Assembly: GCA_019925795.1 (NCBI GenBank)
Contig: CM034304.1
Location: forward strand, 18,554,228-18,618,227
DNA length: 64,000 nt
Source of the DNA: Dendrobium chrysotoxum
Lineage: Eukaryota > Streptophyta > Magnoliopsida > Asparagales > Orchidaceae
Direction: 5' to 3'
In this document: one piece after another, positions 37,155 through 48,213 of the stretch
Position numbering within the stretch: the stretch's first letter is position 1
How the letters are laid out: every line of letters starts with the position of its first letter
Program-made: the position numbers and the translations under genes
The notes under the pieces: generated by a model
Database searches by the model: none
The model's input: the letters and a program-made list of their open reading frames with translations, nothing else
Told to the model about the DNA's origin: nothing

Positions 37155-37454
37155 CTAGAACTGAGAAGGACCCTGATCGGGAGGAGGTGGTGGAGCACCA
37201 AACAACGCAAAATAGCTATTCAGAGTAGCAATATTAGTGTTTACAGCATCAAATTGATCATCTTGCCTCTTCAAATGAGCCTCCATGTCATCAAACCTTT
37301 GGTCCATTCTATCAAAACATTGGTCCATGTTTTGATAGAAATCCTGTGATGGTCCAGATGCAGTTAAGGGTGCACCTGAAGGAGCAGAAGCAGAAGGAGG
37401 CTCATCATCTGAGCTGTCAGCTGTACCCTCTTTCCCAAATAACGCTCTAAAGGA
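37155..37454 (-). pseudogene. Element N env-like ORF, C-terminal third
   Basis: Homology begins at SFRALFG, matching SSFRALFS in element C. A Ser/Ala/Pro-rich acidic linker follows (DSSDDEPPSASAPSG), then FYQNMDQCFDRMDQRFDDM, a heptad-like helix likely to form a coiled coil, and the end ALFGAPPPPPDQGPSQF. The same Pro-rich ending is seen in B and C. The upstream two thirds are deleted, so the spacer palindromes run straight into this part and the apparent N-terminus (up to 37532) is spacer sequence. No membrane segment is visible. Function unknown. Confidence 0.8.
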
Positions 37455-37638
37455 AGTGTGGGTACGATATTGTAATCGTATAGTACGATACGATTTCGTA
37501 CAGTACGAATAAACACTATAAACTACCAACACTTCAATACAAACATGCTTTCAACATTCAATTAAAGAACAAAAAATCACAACATCCAATGAACAAACTT
37601 AACAAATACAAATACAAAAAAAATTACAGAATTTTCAA
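37455..37638 (-). other. Shortened pol to env-like spacer of element N
   Basis: Only 184 bp against 700-800 in B, C and D. It contains the pair TATAGTACGATA and TTTCGTACAGTACGAA (about 37478-37510), and the TATA region seen in the others is missing. Confidence 0.6.
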
Positions 37639-40600
37639 TCAAGCATTAGGATCTATCACACCTAGCCTTGTCCTTAACATGCTAAATATGTCAAAGGCTA
37701 AGGGTTTTGTGAAAATATCTGCAAGTTGATCTTTAGTAGCGACATGATGTAGTTCAATTTCTCTTTTTGCTACATGATCTCTTAAAAAATGATGCCTTAT
37801 GTCAATATGCTTGGTTCTAGAATGTTGAATAAGATTCTTTAAAATACAAATGGCACTAGTGTTGTCACATAATATCGGAATTATGCCAACTACAAATCCT
37901 AAGTCACTCAATTGTTGTTTAAACCAAAGCACCTGCGCTACATAACTCCCTAAGGCAATGTATTCTGCTTCAGCTGTAGAAAGTGCTACTGAATTTTGTT
38001 TTCTACTGGACCAAGATACTAATGAATTTCTAATGAATTGACATGTTCCAGAGGTACTTTTTCTATCCACCCTACAGCCTGTAAAATTTGAATATGAGTA
38101 TCCAATAATATCAAAAGAAGAACTGTTCTTAGGATACCAAATTCCTAAATTTTGAGTTCTCAAAAGATATTTTAAGATTCTTTTTACTGCTGTCAAATGT
38201 GATTCTTTTGGATCAGCTTGAAATCTAGCACATAAGAAAACACTAAACATAATGTCAGGTCTACTAGCAGTCAAATAAAGCAAAGATCCAATTATTCCTC
38301 TAAACTTCTTTTGATCAACAGATTTTCCCTTAGGATCCTTATCTAATAGGACTGAGGAACTTATGGGTGTAGTGACTGGTTTAGCATTATCCATTTCATA
38401 CTTTTTGAGGATTTCCTTCACATATTTAGATTGACAAAGAAAAGTTCCTTCCTCATTTGCTTTATGCTAAAGCCAAGAAAATAACTCAAATCACCCATCA
38501 AACTCATCTCAAATTCACTACTCATTATTTTTGAAAATTCATCACATAGAGCTTTATCAGTTGATCCAAAGATGATATCATCCAATTATATTTGTACAAT
38601 GAGTATCTCATTTTCAAATCTTTTCAAAAACAGAGTGGTGTCCACACTTCCTTTAACAAATGATCTGTTTAATAAGAAAGTGCTTAACCTCTCATACCAT
38701 ACTCTAGGTGCCTATTTTAATCCATATAATGCCTTTTTTAATTTGAAAACATAATTAGGGTATTTAGAATTTTTAAAACCAGGGGGTTGCTCAACATAAA
38801 CATCCTCTTTTATCACCCCATTTAGAAAGGCACTCTTGACATCCATATGATACAATTTAAAGTTTTTAAAACAAGCAAAGGCTAACAAAACTCTTATTGC
38901 TTCTAGTCTTGCCACAGGGGCAAATGTCTCCTCAAAATCAATTCCTTCAATTTGATTATACCCCTTAGCTACTAATCTAGCCTTATTTCTCATAATTACT
39001 CCTGAATCATTCATCTTATTTTTGAACACCCACTTAGTCCCAACTACACTTTAATCTTTTGGCCTTTCCATTAATTCCCAAACATCATTTCTCTTAAATT
39101 GATTCAACTCCTCTTATATGGCCAAAATCCAAAATTCATCCAAAAGTGCTTGTTCTATGTTCGTGGGTTCTATCATTGAAATAAATGCTGAATGATTCTT
39201 TTCTATCCTCAAACCATGCCTAGTGCTAACTCCTTCACTTGGTTCACCTAAAATCAATTCTTTTGGATGACTCCTTACAAATTTCCATTCTCTAGGCAAT
39301 TGGTTTTCCTCTTCTTTTTCAACCCTTTCTTTAACTTTTTGATTTTCAAGTTTTTGGGTTATCACCTCAACCTCATCTTCATCCAACTTATACCCTTTAC
39401 TATCATAGGATTCATCAAAAATAACATGTGTGGTCTCTTCAACTACCAATGTTCTCTTATTAAAAACTCTATAAGATTTTCCAACACTTGAATATCCTAG
39501 AAAGATTCCTTCATCTGATTTCGGATCAAATTTTCCTAGAAGAGTTTTATCATTATTATGTATGAACACTTTACATCCAAAAACATGTAGATACCAGAGG
39601 TTGGGACTTCTACCTTTAAGAAGTTCATAGGGAGTCTTATTCAATTTAGACCTTATGTACACCCTATTCAATACATAACATGTTGTACTAACTGCTTCAG
39701 CCCAAAAGTATTTAGGAAGTGAATATTCTGCCAATATGGCCCTAGCAGTTTCAACTAATGTCATGTTCTTTCTTTCTACAACTCCATTCTATTGAGGTGT
39801 CCTAGGAGCTGAGAAGTTGTGTTCAATTCCAAGAGATTTGAAAAAATCATTAAACATTTCATTTTCGAATTCTCCCCCATGATCACTTTGGATACTGACT
39901 ATTCAAAACCAAGTTTCCTCTGAATCCAAGTGGCAAAATCTCTGAACTCTTCAAATGATTCACTCTTATGATTCAAAAATCTAATACAGGTGAATCTAGT
40001 ATAGTCATCCACAATAACATACCCAAATCTTTTTTCTCCTAAACTTAAGGTACTAATAGGTCCAAATAAATCCATGTGAAGAATTTCTAAGGGCTTGCTA
40101 GTCCTAATTTCCTTGATAGAATTTAATGAGGATCTCACTTATTTTCTTAGTTGACATGCATCACACAAGTGATCTTTAGTAAAATCCAATTTGGGTACTC
40201 CTCTAACTAGTTGCTTTAGAGTGATTTTCCTAAGATTTTTCATGCTAGCATGAAAAAGCCTTCAATGCCACAACCATGATTCATCAGATACAATTTTCAA
40301 ACACAAGGCAGTAGATGGTTTAACAGAATTAAAATCTACCATGTAGATATTGTTCACCCTATCACCATTCAAAACAACAGTTCCATTTAGACTAATAACA
40401 CAACTTGTAGGTAAAAACTTTATATGATAGCCCTTGTCACATAATTGACTAATACTCAACAGATTGTGTTTTAAGCCTTCAACCAATAGTACGTTCTCAA
40501 TAACAAAATTTTTTAAATTTCCAATTATACCTGTACCTACCACTCTCTTGGTGGTATTATCTCCAAGCGTCACCTTGCCTCCATTCCTGGCTTCCAACGA

Positions 40601-40732
40601 TATAAATTGATTCGTATCTTCGGTCATATGCTTTAAGCATCCGCTGTCCAGGTACCAAATACTATCACGAGGTCTTATATGAGAGCGTTCCTCATCCTCA
40701 TATGAATGGTCGAGATATCTGCCATTAAGCAC
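37639..40732 (-). pseudogene. Element N pol: protease, integrase, RT, RNase H
   Basis: Nearly full-length copia pol, order protease, integrase, RT, RNase H. Protease: IWYLDSGCLKHMT, intact Asp. Integrase: zinc site with H*RLFH (stop) and HLCDAC; core HMDLFGP, SDHGGEF and VERKN, so the D-D-E residues are present, but a shift near 39898 and several stops intervene. FLGYSSVGKSYRVFNKRT follows. RT: VFKNKMNDSG, HMDVKSAFLNGV, and the catalytic YVDD reads stop-Leu-Asp-Asp near 38590. RNase H (37639-38421) is open throughout, with STAEAEYIAL, CDNTSAI, KHIDIRHHF and the end RLGVIDPNA. About eight stops and at least two shifts. Confidence 0.93.
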
Positions 40733-41796
40733 AAATTGGTACCTTCCTCTTCTGGTGCTGTTTCTGATGAATCAGAAGCTGAGTCCGCCCAGAAAGCTCG
40801 TTGTACTCTCTTTTTACCCCTTCTATCCTTTGGTTTCTCCTCGATCTTCTCCTTGCTAGGATTTCCTTTGAGATTGAGGCAATCTGTCTTGATGTGTCCT
40901 GGCTTCCTGCACTCATAGCAAATGACTTCATTTGAAGCCTTAACATTCTTCTGGAACTTACCTTTATTCCAAAATTGGCGTCTTCTCTGCTTCCTTTTTA
41001 GGAAACTTCTAAATTACCTCATCATCAGGAAAATATCCTCTTCATCCTCAGGTAGTGACTGATCACTTTCAGAGTCGTCCACCTTTAAAGCAATGTTCTT
41101 CTCCTTTCGCTTCTCACCTGCATCAATCTGTCTTTGAGTCACCGATTGCTCGTAAGCAATTAGTGATCCAAGAAGATTGTCAACGGAATAAACATTCAAA
41201 TCTTTAGATTCAATTATTGCAGTTATCTTTGCATCATATACAGGAGGTAAACAATGTAATATCTTGTTAACTTTCTATGCATTCGTCAACTCCCTACCTA
41301 AAGCATGCAATGAAGTGGCTATGTGTGTAAAACGAGTGTACATGTCAGAAATTGATTCATTCTGTTTCATGCGAAAAAGTTCATAGTCGTGCAAGAGAAT
41401 ATTCAATCTAGTTTGTTTCACTTCATTAGTACCTTCATATGTGATGCAAAGTCTATCCCAAATTTCTTTTCCTGATTTACAGGTAGACACACGCATGTAA
41501 TCTTCTGACTTTAAAGCACAAAAGAAACTATTCAAACACTTAGCATTCAGTTGAGCTAATTCACGTTCTTCTATAGTCCAGTTTGTAAAAGGTGTTTGAA
41601 CTCTTATTCCATCTACAATCCTAGTATGTTCAGTATAACCATCCTGAACTAACATCCACAAGCGATAGTCAAGTGATTGCAGAAAAGTAGACATGCAAGT
41701 TTTCCAAAATTCAAAAGGGATATTATCAAATAACGGTGGTCTAGTGATCGAGTATCCTTCCATAGTATTTCTATTTCCAAAATTAGCCATGATCAA
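40675..41796 (-). pseudogene. Element N gag, internally deleted
   Basis: Starts MIMANFGNRNTMEGYSITR (the second Met may be the real start). The capsid-like domain contains IPFEFWKTCMSTF, ELAQLNAKCLN, DRLCITYEGTNEVKQTR and MYTRFTHIATSLHALG. Only two in-frame stops are seen (about 41272 and 41012). The zinc knuckle CYECRKPGHIKTDC is intact (C-x2-C-x4-H-x4-C, about 40880-40920). After NLCLMAD the coiled coil and second knuckle present in B and C are missing, and gag ends at RNALI. Pol is in the -1 frame, overlapping by 58 nt. It is the best-preserved gag in the window. Confidence 0.93.
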
Positions 41797-41834
41797 AATT
41801 TCAAAAAGTATTTAAAACAGTTATTTTTGAAATT

Positions 41835-41847
41835 GGCTCTGATACCA
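41835..41847 (-). promoter_or_regulatory. Element N primer binding site
   Basis: The minus strand reads TGGTATCAGAGCC, a perfect initiator-Met tRNA type site, two bases from the LTR. Confidence 0.95.
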
Positions 41848-41849
41848 CT

Positions 41850-43503
41850 TGAAAGCGCGAATAGGTTGTTAGACCTATTGCTCACGTCCCTAGGCTAACC
41901 AAGAGGGGGGGTGAATTGGTACTTTTTAAAAATTACTCTTGGCTTATGGAAAAAAATTTTTAAAGCAAATCGTACAGTATGATATACCTTTGTACAGTAC
42001 GAACAGATTTAACTTTGGCTTTTTCTTCAATCACAGAAATTCAACCACAAAGAAAATAAACTGCAATAAGAAATAAAAATGCAGAAAATAAACAGTGAAT
42101 AGAGAACACCAGAATTTATAGTGGTTCGGTCAAAACACGACCTACATCCACTCCCTATAGACTCCTTCTCTAGGTATTGCACTAAACTCAAGTGACTCTC
42201 CTTTTTCCCCCACAGCAAGGCGGAGAAGCCTTTAAAAACTCTCTTCCACAAACACCGGTGCGGCAGAGAACCGTCTTCCTTTTCACCCTCCAAGTGCGGC
42301 AGATAATCATCATCCTTTTCACTCTCCAAGTGCGGCAGAGAACCTTCGTCCTTTTCACTCTCCAAGTGCGGCAGAGAACCGGAATCCTCTCGAACAATCC
42401 TCTTGCAAAAGTCTCCAAGGAAACTAGGAAGATGCTTGAAGAACAAGTAAAAGAAATCCTCTCAATTGGATAACCTTGTGAATCTCCTCATAATTTTCTC
42501 TTGAAAGATCTCTCAAAACTCACTCCCAAACACTCTCCCAATCACTCTCCTCTCACTTCCCAAAAGAATTTTCGTAGAAGGATCTATCCTTCAAATAGTT
42601 TTAAGTCATTTTTATACTTGGGACAGAAAAAACCGTCCAAAAACTAAAATTTCAAGTTAACTCCGTGTCGATCGTCCCGTACGATCACGGATCATCCCGT
42701 ACAAATAGTTCAAAATATCAACCATTTCATCTCATACGAAAGCTTGGACGAATCGAACAGAGAGCTTCATACGAACATTCATCCCGTATGAAAGCTTGGA
42801 CGAATCGATCAGTGAGCTTCATACGAACAGTCGTCCCGTACGAAAGCTTGGACGAATCGATCAGTGAGCTTCGTACGAATAGTCGTCCCGTATGAAAGCT
42901 TGGATGAATCGAACAGAGAGCTTCGTACGAACAGTCGTCCCGTACGAACGCTTGGACGAATCAAACAGAGAGCTTCGTACGAATATTTTGTCCCGTACGA
43001 AGTCTTGGACGAACCTAATTTTAAGTTGTTCGTACAGCAAAACTCATGTACGAAAGGTATTCGTACTGTACGAACATGACTTAGAAAAAATTTCTTTGCA
43101 TGTGGGTTCTGTTTGGAGGACATATTCTACAGATCGTCCCGTATGATTACAAGTTGTTTTGTACGATCAGTCTTAAAAAAATTAAGATTTTTACTCCCCC
43201 AAAGTGTGTGTGTTCATAGTTATCCAACTTACAATCACACTCTCTCAGACTCAAGAAAAAGAAAATTTTACAAACTTCATTTATAGTGGACAGGTGAACT
43301 TGAAGTTTGTGAACTTGAAGTCTTCAACAATCTAGAGTGTGAATTTCCTGAAAGATACTTTAGTATACACAACAAAAAAAACTCAAATATATGTTAGAAG
43401 ATGAATTAGACAAAAAATAAGCTTTTGTAATCATCAAAAACCTAAATAACATTAACTTGGATTAGAATTCACATGAACAAACTGATTCACCCAAATTACA
43501 ACA
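41850..43503 (-). mobile_element. Element N 5' LTR
   Basis: Same layout as 34049-35705. TATA is at 42609-42616 (minus), leader repeats at 42240-42390, the 52-bp array at about 42730-43010 and palindromes at about 41970-42003. Differences from the other LTR are mostly C/T and G/A changes and cluster in the CG-rich U3 array, as expected from deamination of methylated cytosines. Confidence 0.95.
42730..43015. repeat. 52-bp tandem array in U3 of element N (right LTR)
   Basis: The counterpart of 34930-35215, with AAGCTTGGACGAATCGA units. Six copies, same phase, so the array predates the insertion. Confidence 0.92.
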
Positions 43504-44159
43504 ATAATTGGATCACTTCTTTACTTAACTGCTAGCAAACCAGATATTATGTTTAGTGTTTATCTTTATGCTAGATTTTAGGCTAATCCAGAAGAATCCC
43601 ACGTGACTGCTGTTAAGAGAATCCTCAGATACCTTTTAGGCACTCCAAACTTAGGAATTTAGTATCCTAGACACAACACTTCTTTTAAAATTATAAGATA
43701 TTTGGATTATCATTTTACAGGATGTAGGGTAGATAGAAAAAGCACTTTTAGAACCTTCCAATTCATAAGATAATCTCTAGTCTCTTGATTCAGTAGAAAA
43801 TAAAAATCAATAGCCCTTTCCACAATTGAAGTAGAGTACATAGCAGTAGGGAGTTGTGTTGCTCAAGTCTTATGGCTAAAGCAATAACTCTGAATCTTCG
43901 ACTACCTGTAGGAAGCATTCCAATTAAGTGTGACAACACCAGTGCTATTTGTATATCCAAAATTCTAATTCAACACTCCCTCACAAGGCATGTAGACATT
44001 AGGCATCACTTTATTAAAGATTATGTACCCAAGAGAGATATAGAATTGCATCATATCGCTACATAAGATCAATTAGCCGATATCTTCACAAAACCCTTAG
44101 CCTATAACACCTTTAGCACCTTGAAGACAAAACTAGGTGTTATAGATATTCATGCTTAA
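43504..44159 (+). pseudogene. Element A pol, part 2: RNase H
   Basis: Resumes directly after N with GSLLYLTASKPDIMF-like sequence, then a frame with VTAVKRILRYLLGTPNLGI, GCRVDRKST, SAICISKILIQHS, VDIRHHFIKDYVPKRD and the end LGVIDIHA (stop 44157-44159). Several stops occur (for example at the SCQF and TAEAEY blocks). Joining the two parts across the ATAAT copy restores homology apart from one extra base. Confidence 0.88.
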
Positions 44160-44740
44160 TTTAAGATAAATAAAAAAGAAATTTCATTCTTTCACATGTG
44201 TTAACTAGTATGTGTTTGTTCTAGTGTATATTTATATACTATTGTTTATTGATTATGATTTAAAAAAAAATTAAAGATATCTCCTGATCATCACACATGC
44301 ACCTCACTGCCTCACAAAATCTTTTAAATTTTTTATATGTCGTACTATACGATCCATATTCATACTTTACAATATGCACATATCACAATCCTTAGCTTAA
44401 TCAACAACCCAGATTAGATCCATGTTATGTAAATCATATTGTACGAACCTTTATTCATTCTATATAATCAAAGTGTAACTAACCATTGAGGTATTTAATT
44501 CATTTGGTATGAAATTATTGCTAATCATACAGTGTGATACCTAGTTTCATACTATATGATACACATGTCAAACTGGATTGGGATGAATTCAATTCCTTCG
44601 GTATGATAACAATTGCATTTCATACTATATGAACACCTATTTATATGGTATGATACCTTTCGTCAAATGCTATACTGATGACTCCTCAGGATGAATGCAA
44701 TTCCTTAAGATCATGTAGTACAATACATGATCGTATTGTA
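44160..44740 (+). other. Element A pol to env-like spacer, cut by element B
   Basis: Non-coding, with CTGATCATCACACATGCA (44286) shared with the same place in B, C and D. Palindromic words such as CGTACTATACGATCC and ATCATGTAGTACAATACATGATCG occur from 44341 on. The TATA and env-like start expected next are absent because element B begins at 44741. Confidence 0.7.
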
Positions 44741-46373
44741 TGTTACAACTCAGGAATTAAGATTATGATTTTTTATGATAACAAAATATTACGTTTCTCA
44801 TTTTATTATTTCTCCAAGCTCATTTTGGATATGTCTATGTATTTTTTTATGTACTAATATTTCAAGGAAATCATATACTACTCTAGATTGCTGAAGACTT
44901 CAAGAGAAGTTAGAATAGAATTTTAAGTAATAGAGTCTGTACATCTCTACCTTTTTTTTATTTCTAGAGTCTGAGCAAGTGTGATTGTAATTAGGTAATC
45001 TTGCACACACACATAGGTGGAGAGAGGTAAAACTTAAATTTTTAAAATTAATCATACTGTACGTTCTGACTTAGATTTTCTCCCAAATATAGTTTCCCAA
45101 ATCTTGGCTTAAATTTTTAAACTATTCGTACTATACGATCTTAATTCGTACAGACGACCGACAGTGTATGAAATTAGGTTCATACTAGGTTATATAAGAT
45201 AAAGCCTGGTTTGTTGAATTATTCATATTATATGATGTCATTTTGTACAGAGGACTGATAGTGTTTGAAATAGAGTTCGTACCATATCGTACCAAATGAA
45301 CACCCTAAATTTTTTAAACTATTTATATTGTACGATGTCAATTCATACAGATGACTGATAGTATTTGAAATGGGGTTCATACGAGAGTGTACTAGATGAA
45401 ACCTTATTTTTAAACTGTTTGTATAGTATGATCCATGATCGTACGGTATGATCGTAGGACAATTCTCTTGTAATTTTTAATTTTTGGATGATTTTTCATG
45501 TGTTTTCTATATAAGGAGTCTAAAACATTATCACTTAGACCATCACTGTGAGTTTCTATTGAGAGTGACGATTGAGTGTGAGTGTTTGAGAGAGATTATA
45601 AGAGTAAAGTGTGAGAGATCAAGTGAGGGGGAGTTATGAGAGATTCATAAGGTTGCCCAAAGTAAGGATTTCTTTATCTTCTTCAAGTTTCTGCCCATCT
45701 CCTCTGGAGAATCTTGAGAGAAGATCTTCAACATTGTGTCAATGTTCTCTGCCTTCACTAGGAGGGTGAAAATGATGAAGGTTCTTGGCCTTCACCAAGA
45801 GGGTGAAAAAGGAAAATGGTTCTCTACATTCACCAGGAGGGTAAAAAAGGATGAAGATTCTCTTCCTTCATCAGGAAGGTGAAAAAGGGCGTAGGTTCTC
45901 TACCTTCACCAGGAGGGTGAAAAGGATGACGGTTCTCCGCCTTCACTGGGGAGGGTGAAAAAGGACAACGGTTCTCTGCAGCATTAGGCTGGTGGAAGAG
46001 AGTTTGTGAAGGCTTCTCCACCTTTTGTGGGGGCTAAAGGACAGTCACTTATGTTTAGGGTAATACCTGAAGAAGGAGTCTCTAGGGAGTGGACGTAGGT
46101 CTAGTTGGGCCAAACCACTATAAAATTTGGTATTCTTTTATTCTCTTTAATTTTTTTGTATTTTAATTTTCCACACTTTAAGTTTAATGGTTGAAAAATC
46201 TTTTGTGATAATAATATTTAAAAAATTGCATATTTTAAGATCAGTAATTTAATTATCTAAAAGATATGAAAAGGTTTTCAAAATAAAAGAAATTTTTTAA
46301 ATAACCAATTCACCCCCCTCTTGGTTAGCCTTAGGACAGTTCTATAAGATCTAACAACCTACACGAACTTTCA
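44741..46373 (+). mobile_element. Element B 5' LTR
   Basis: A 1633-bp LTR from TGTTACAACTCAGG to ACGAACTTTCA. TATA box TATATAAG is at 45508-45515. U3 has three copies of a roughly 97-bp unit starting near 45120, 45217 and 45317. The leader has seven copies of a 38-bp unit (45744-45980). The block GGAGTGGACGTAGGTCTAG and CACTATAAAATTTGG lies at 46087-46135. Confidence 0.93.
45744..45985 (+). repeat. 38-bp leader repeats in LTR of element B
   Basis: Seven copies of GTTCTCTGCCTTCACCAGGA plus GGGTGAAAAAGGATGACG, spacing 37-39. Related arrays stand at the same place in LTRs 1-591, A, C, E, G, H and N. It is not a CRISPR: there are no unique spacers. Confidence 0.9.
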
Positions 46374-46375
46374 AT

Positions 46376-46388
46376 TTGTATCATAGCC
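46376..46388 (+). promoter_or_regulatory. Element B primer binding site, decayed
   Basis: TTGTATCATAGCC differs from TGGTATCAGAGCC at two positions. Confidence 0.75.
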
Positions 46389-46431
46389 ATTTTCAAAACA
46401 TAAAGTTTAGACTACTTTTTAAAAAATAATC

Positions 46432-48213
46432 ATGACTAATTTTGGAAACCGAAATACTCTTGAAGGATACTCGATCACTAGACTACCTTTATTTGATAAT
46501 ATTCTTTTTAATTTTTGGAAAACTCACACGTCTACTTTTCTACAATCACCTGACTATCACATGTGAATGTTAGTACAACAAGGCTATATTACACCTTCTA
46601 GAATTATTGATGGCCTTAGAGTTAAAACACTATTTACTGATTGGACTTTAGAAGAAAGAGAATTAGCACAATTAAATGCAAAATATTTAAGTATTTTCTT
46701 TTTTGCCTTGAAATTTAAGGATTATATGCGTGTTTCTACTTGTAAAACTAGAAAAAAGATCTGGGATAGACTTTGAATAACTTATGAAGGAATAAATGAG
46801 ATGAAATAATCTAGGTTAAACATTTTACTATATGACTATTAACAATTTCACACAAAACCAAATGAGTCAATTTTTGTTATGTATACAAGGTTTACTCAAA
46901 TTGTTACCTCATTGCATGCTTTAGATAGGGAACTTACAAATTCAGAGAAAGTAAATAAAATTTTACGTTGTTTACCTACTGCTTATGATGCAAAGATAAC
47001 TACCATAATTGAATCAAAAGATCTGAACGTATATTCTATTAACAATCTACTTGGATCACTAATTGCTTAAGAGCAAGGAGTGAATCAAAGACAAATTGAT
47101 GTAGGAGACAAGCCAAAAGAAAAGAATATAGCTTTGAAAGTTGATGATTCGAAGAGTGATCAATCAATGCCTGAGGATGAAGAATATATTGCACTTATGA
47201 CTACACAATTTAAAAGTTTTCTTAAGAAAAAGCAATGATGACATCAATATTAGAATAAAGGTAAGTTTAATAGAAATATAAAAGTTTCTAATAAAGTCAT
47301 TTGTTATGAATACAGAAAGCTTAGACATATAAAGACTGATTGCCCAAATCTCAAAGCTAATCCTAACAAGGAGAAAGTTTAGGAGAAAACTAACATTAGG
47401 AAGGACAAGAAAAGAATGCAAAGAGCTTTCTGGGCTAACTCAGCTTCCGACTCCTCAAAAATAGAAGCAGAAGAGGAGGACACAAATTTGTGCCTAATGG
47501 CAGACAAACTTGATCATTCAGATCAATAGGAGGTATGTGACCTATCCTATAATAAATTATTTAAAATTTTTGAGAAAATTCATAACGTATATAGGAAGCT
47601 TAAAAAATTGCATGCTAGTCTTAGTATTAAGTATTTAAATTTACAAAAAGAGTATAAAAATCTTAGGAAGGTTCATGCAGACATTAATAACAATCACATG
47701 GCTTTACTAGATAAATTTGATGATTTAAATAAGAAGCATGAACTATTGAAGATATCTTATAGTGAGCTTGAAAATGATTTTAAAGTTTTTATGGGAGAAG
47801 CTGAACATAGGAAACATGATTTGAAGATTAAAAATTCAATTTTAAAAAAATTAAGTTCATATCTTCAATTAAAATTGAAAGCTTTTAAGGAAAATAAGTC
47901 ACCTCCTACACTTGAACAATTTTACAAGTCTAACCAAAAGTATACCTGTTTAAAACTTAGGAAAAGATATTATAACTCATATAGATTAGTAAATCTTTTT
48001 TCTGTTCTTAAATATTTTTCATGTGAAATATTAGGACATATTTCCCATACTTGCATTATTTATAGTAGAGCATATTTAGTGTGGAGACCTAAGGTGCATC
48101 AATCACAGCATATCAAACATGTATCTGGATTATTATTGCCAAGAGGTGAACCTAAATTTCTTTGGGTTCCCAAGTCTAATGTTATATATTTTTGTAGAAA
48201 TGCTCTCCTATAA
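46432..48213 (+). pseudogene. Element B gag
   Basis: Starts MTNFGNRNTLEGYSITR. The capsid-like part has about ten stops or changes. The first zinc knuckle reads CYEYRKLRHIKTDC (second Cys to Tyr). An acidic stretch (EAEEEDTNLCLMADK) is followed by a long Lys/Glu-rich coiled coil (about 47575-47890) and a second knuckle YFSCEILGHISHTC (first Cys lost). From 47608 to the end the frame is open (about 200 codons). It ends with TAA at 48211-48213. Pol lies in the -1 frame after a TAG at 48195-48197. Confidence 0.9.

Larger units (their letters stand above)
34049..43503 (-). mobile_element. Element N: best-preserved copia element
   Basis: A 9455-bp minus-strand element with two LTRs of 1657 and 1654 bp, primer site, gag, pol, truncated env-like ORF and PPTs. 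It is flanked by perfect ATAAT duplications (34044-34048 and 43504-43508), and removing it rejoins A's RNase H frame. In 240 bp compared by eye (34621-34860 against 42421-42660) there are about 8 differences, so it is younger than E or B. Internal deletions removed part of gag (coiled coil and second knuckle) and the N-terminal two thirds of the env-like ORF. Confidence 0.95.
28047..44740 (+). mobile_element. Element A: copia host of elements N and B
   Basis: A begins with TGTTGCAATCCAGGATCCC at 28047, inside a hAT gene. It runs through LTR, primer site, gag, protease, integrase and RT to 34048, is interrupted by N, and resumes at 43504 with RNase H to 44159 plus part of the pol to env-like spacer. 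Element B is inserted at 44741. A's env-like part and 3' LTR must lie beyond the window. The possible left target duplication is TTATT (28042-28046). Confidence 0.85.

Noticed and set aside
45744..45985. CRISPR-like direct repeats
   Set aside because: Units are contiguous with no unique spacers, in plant retroelement LTRs.
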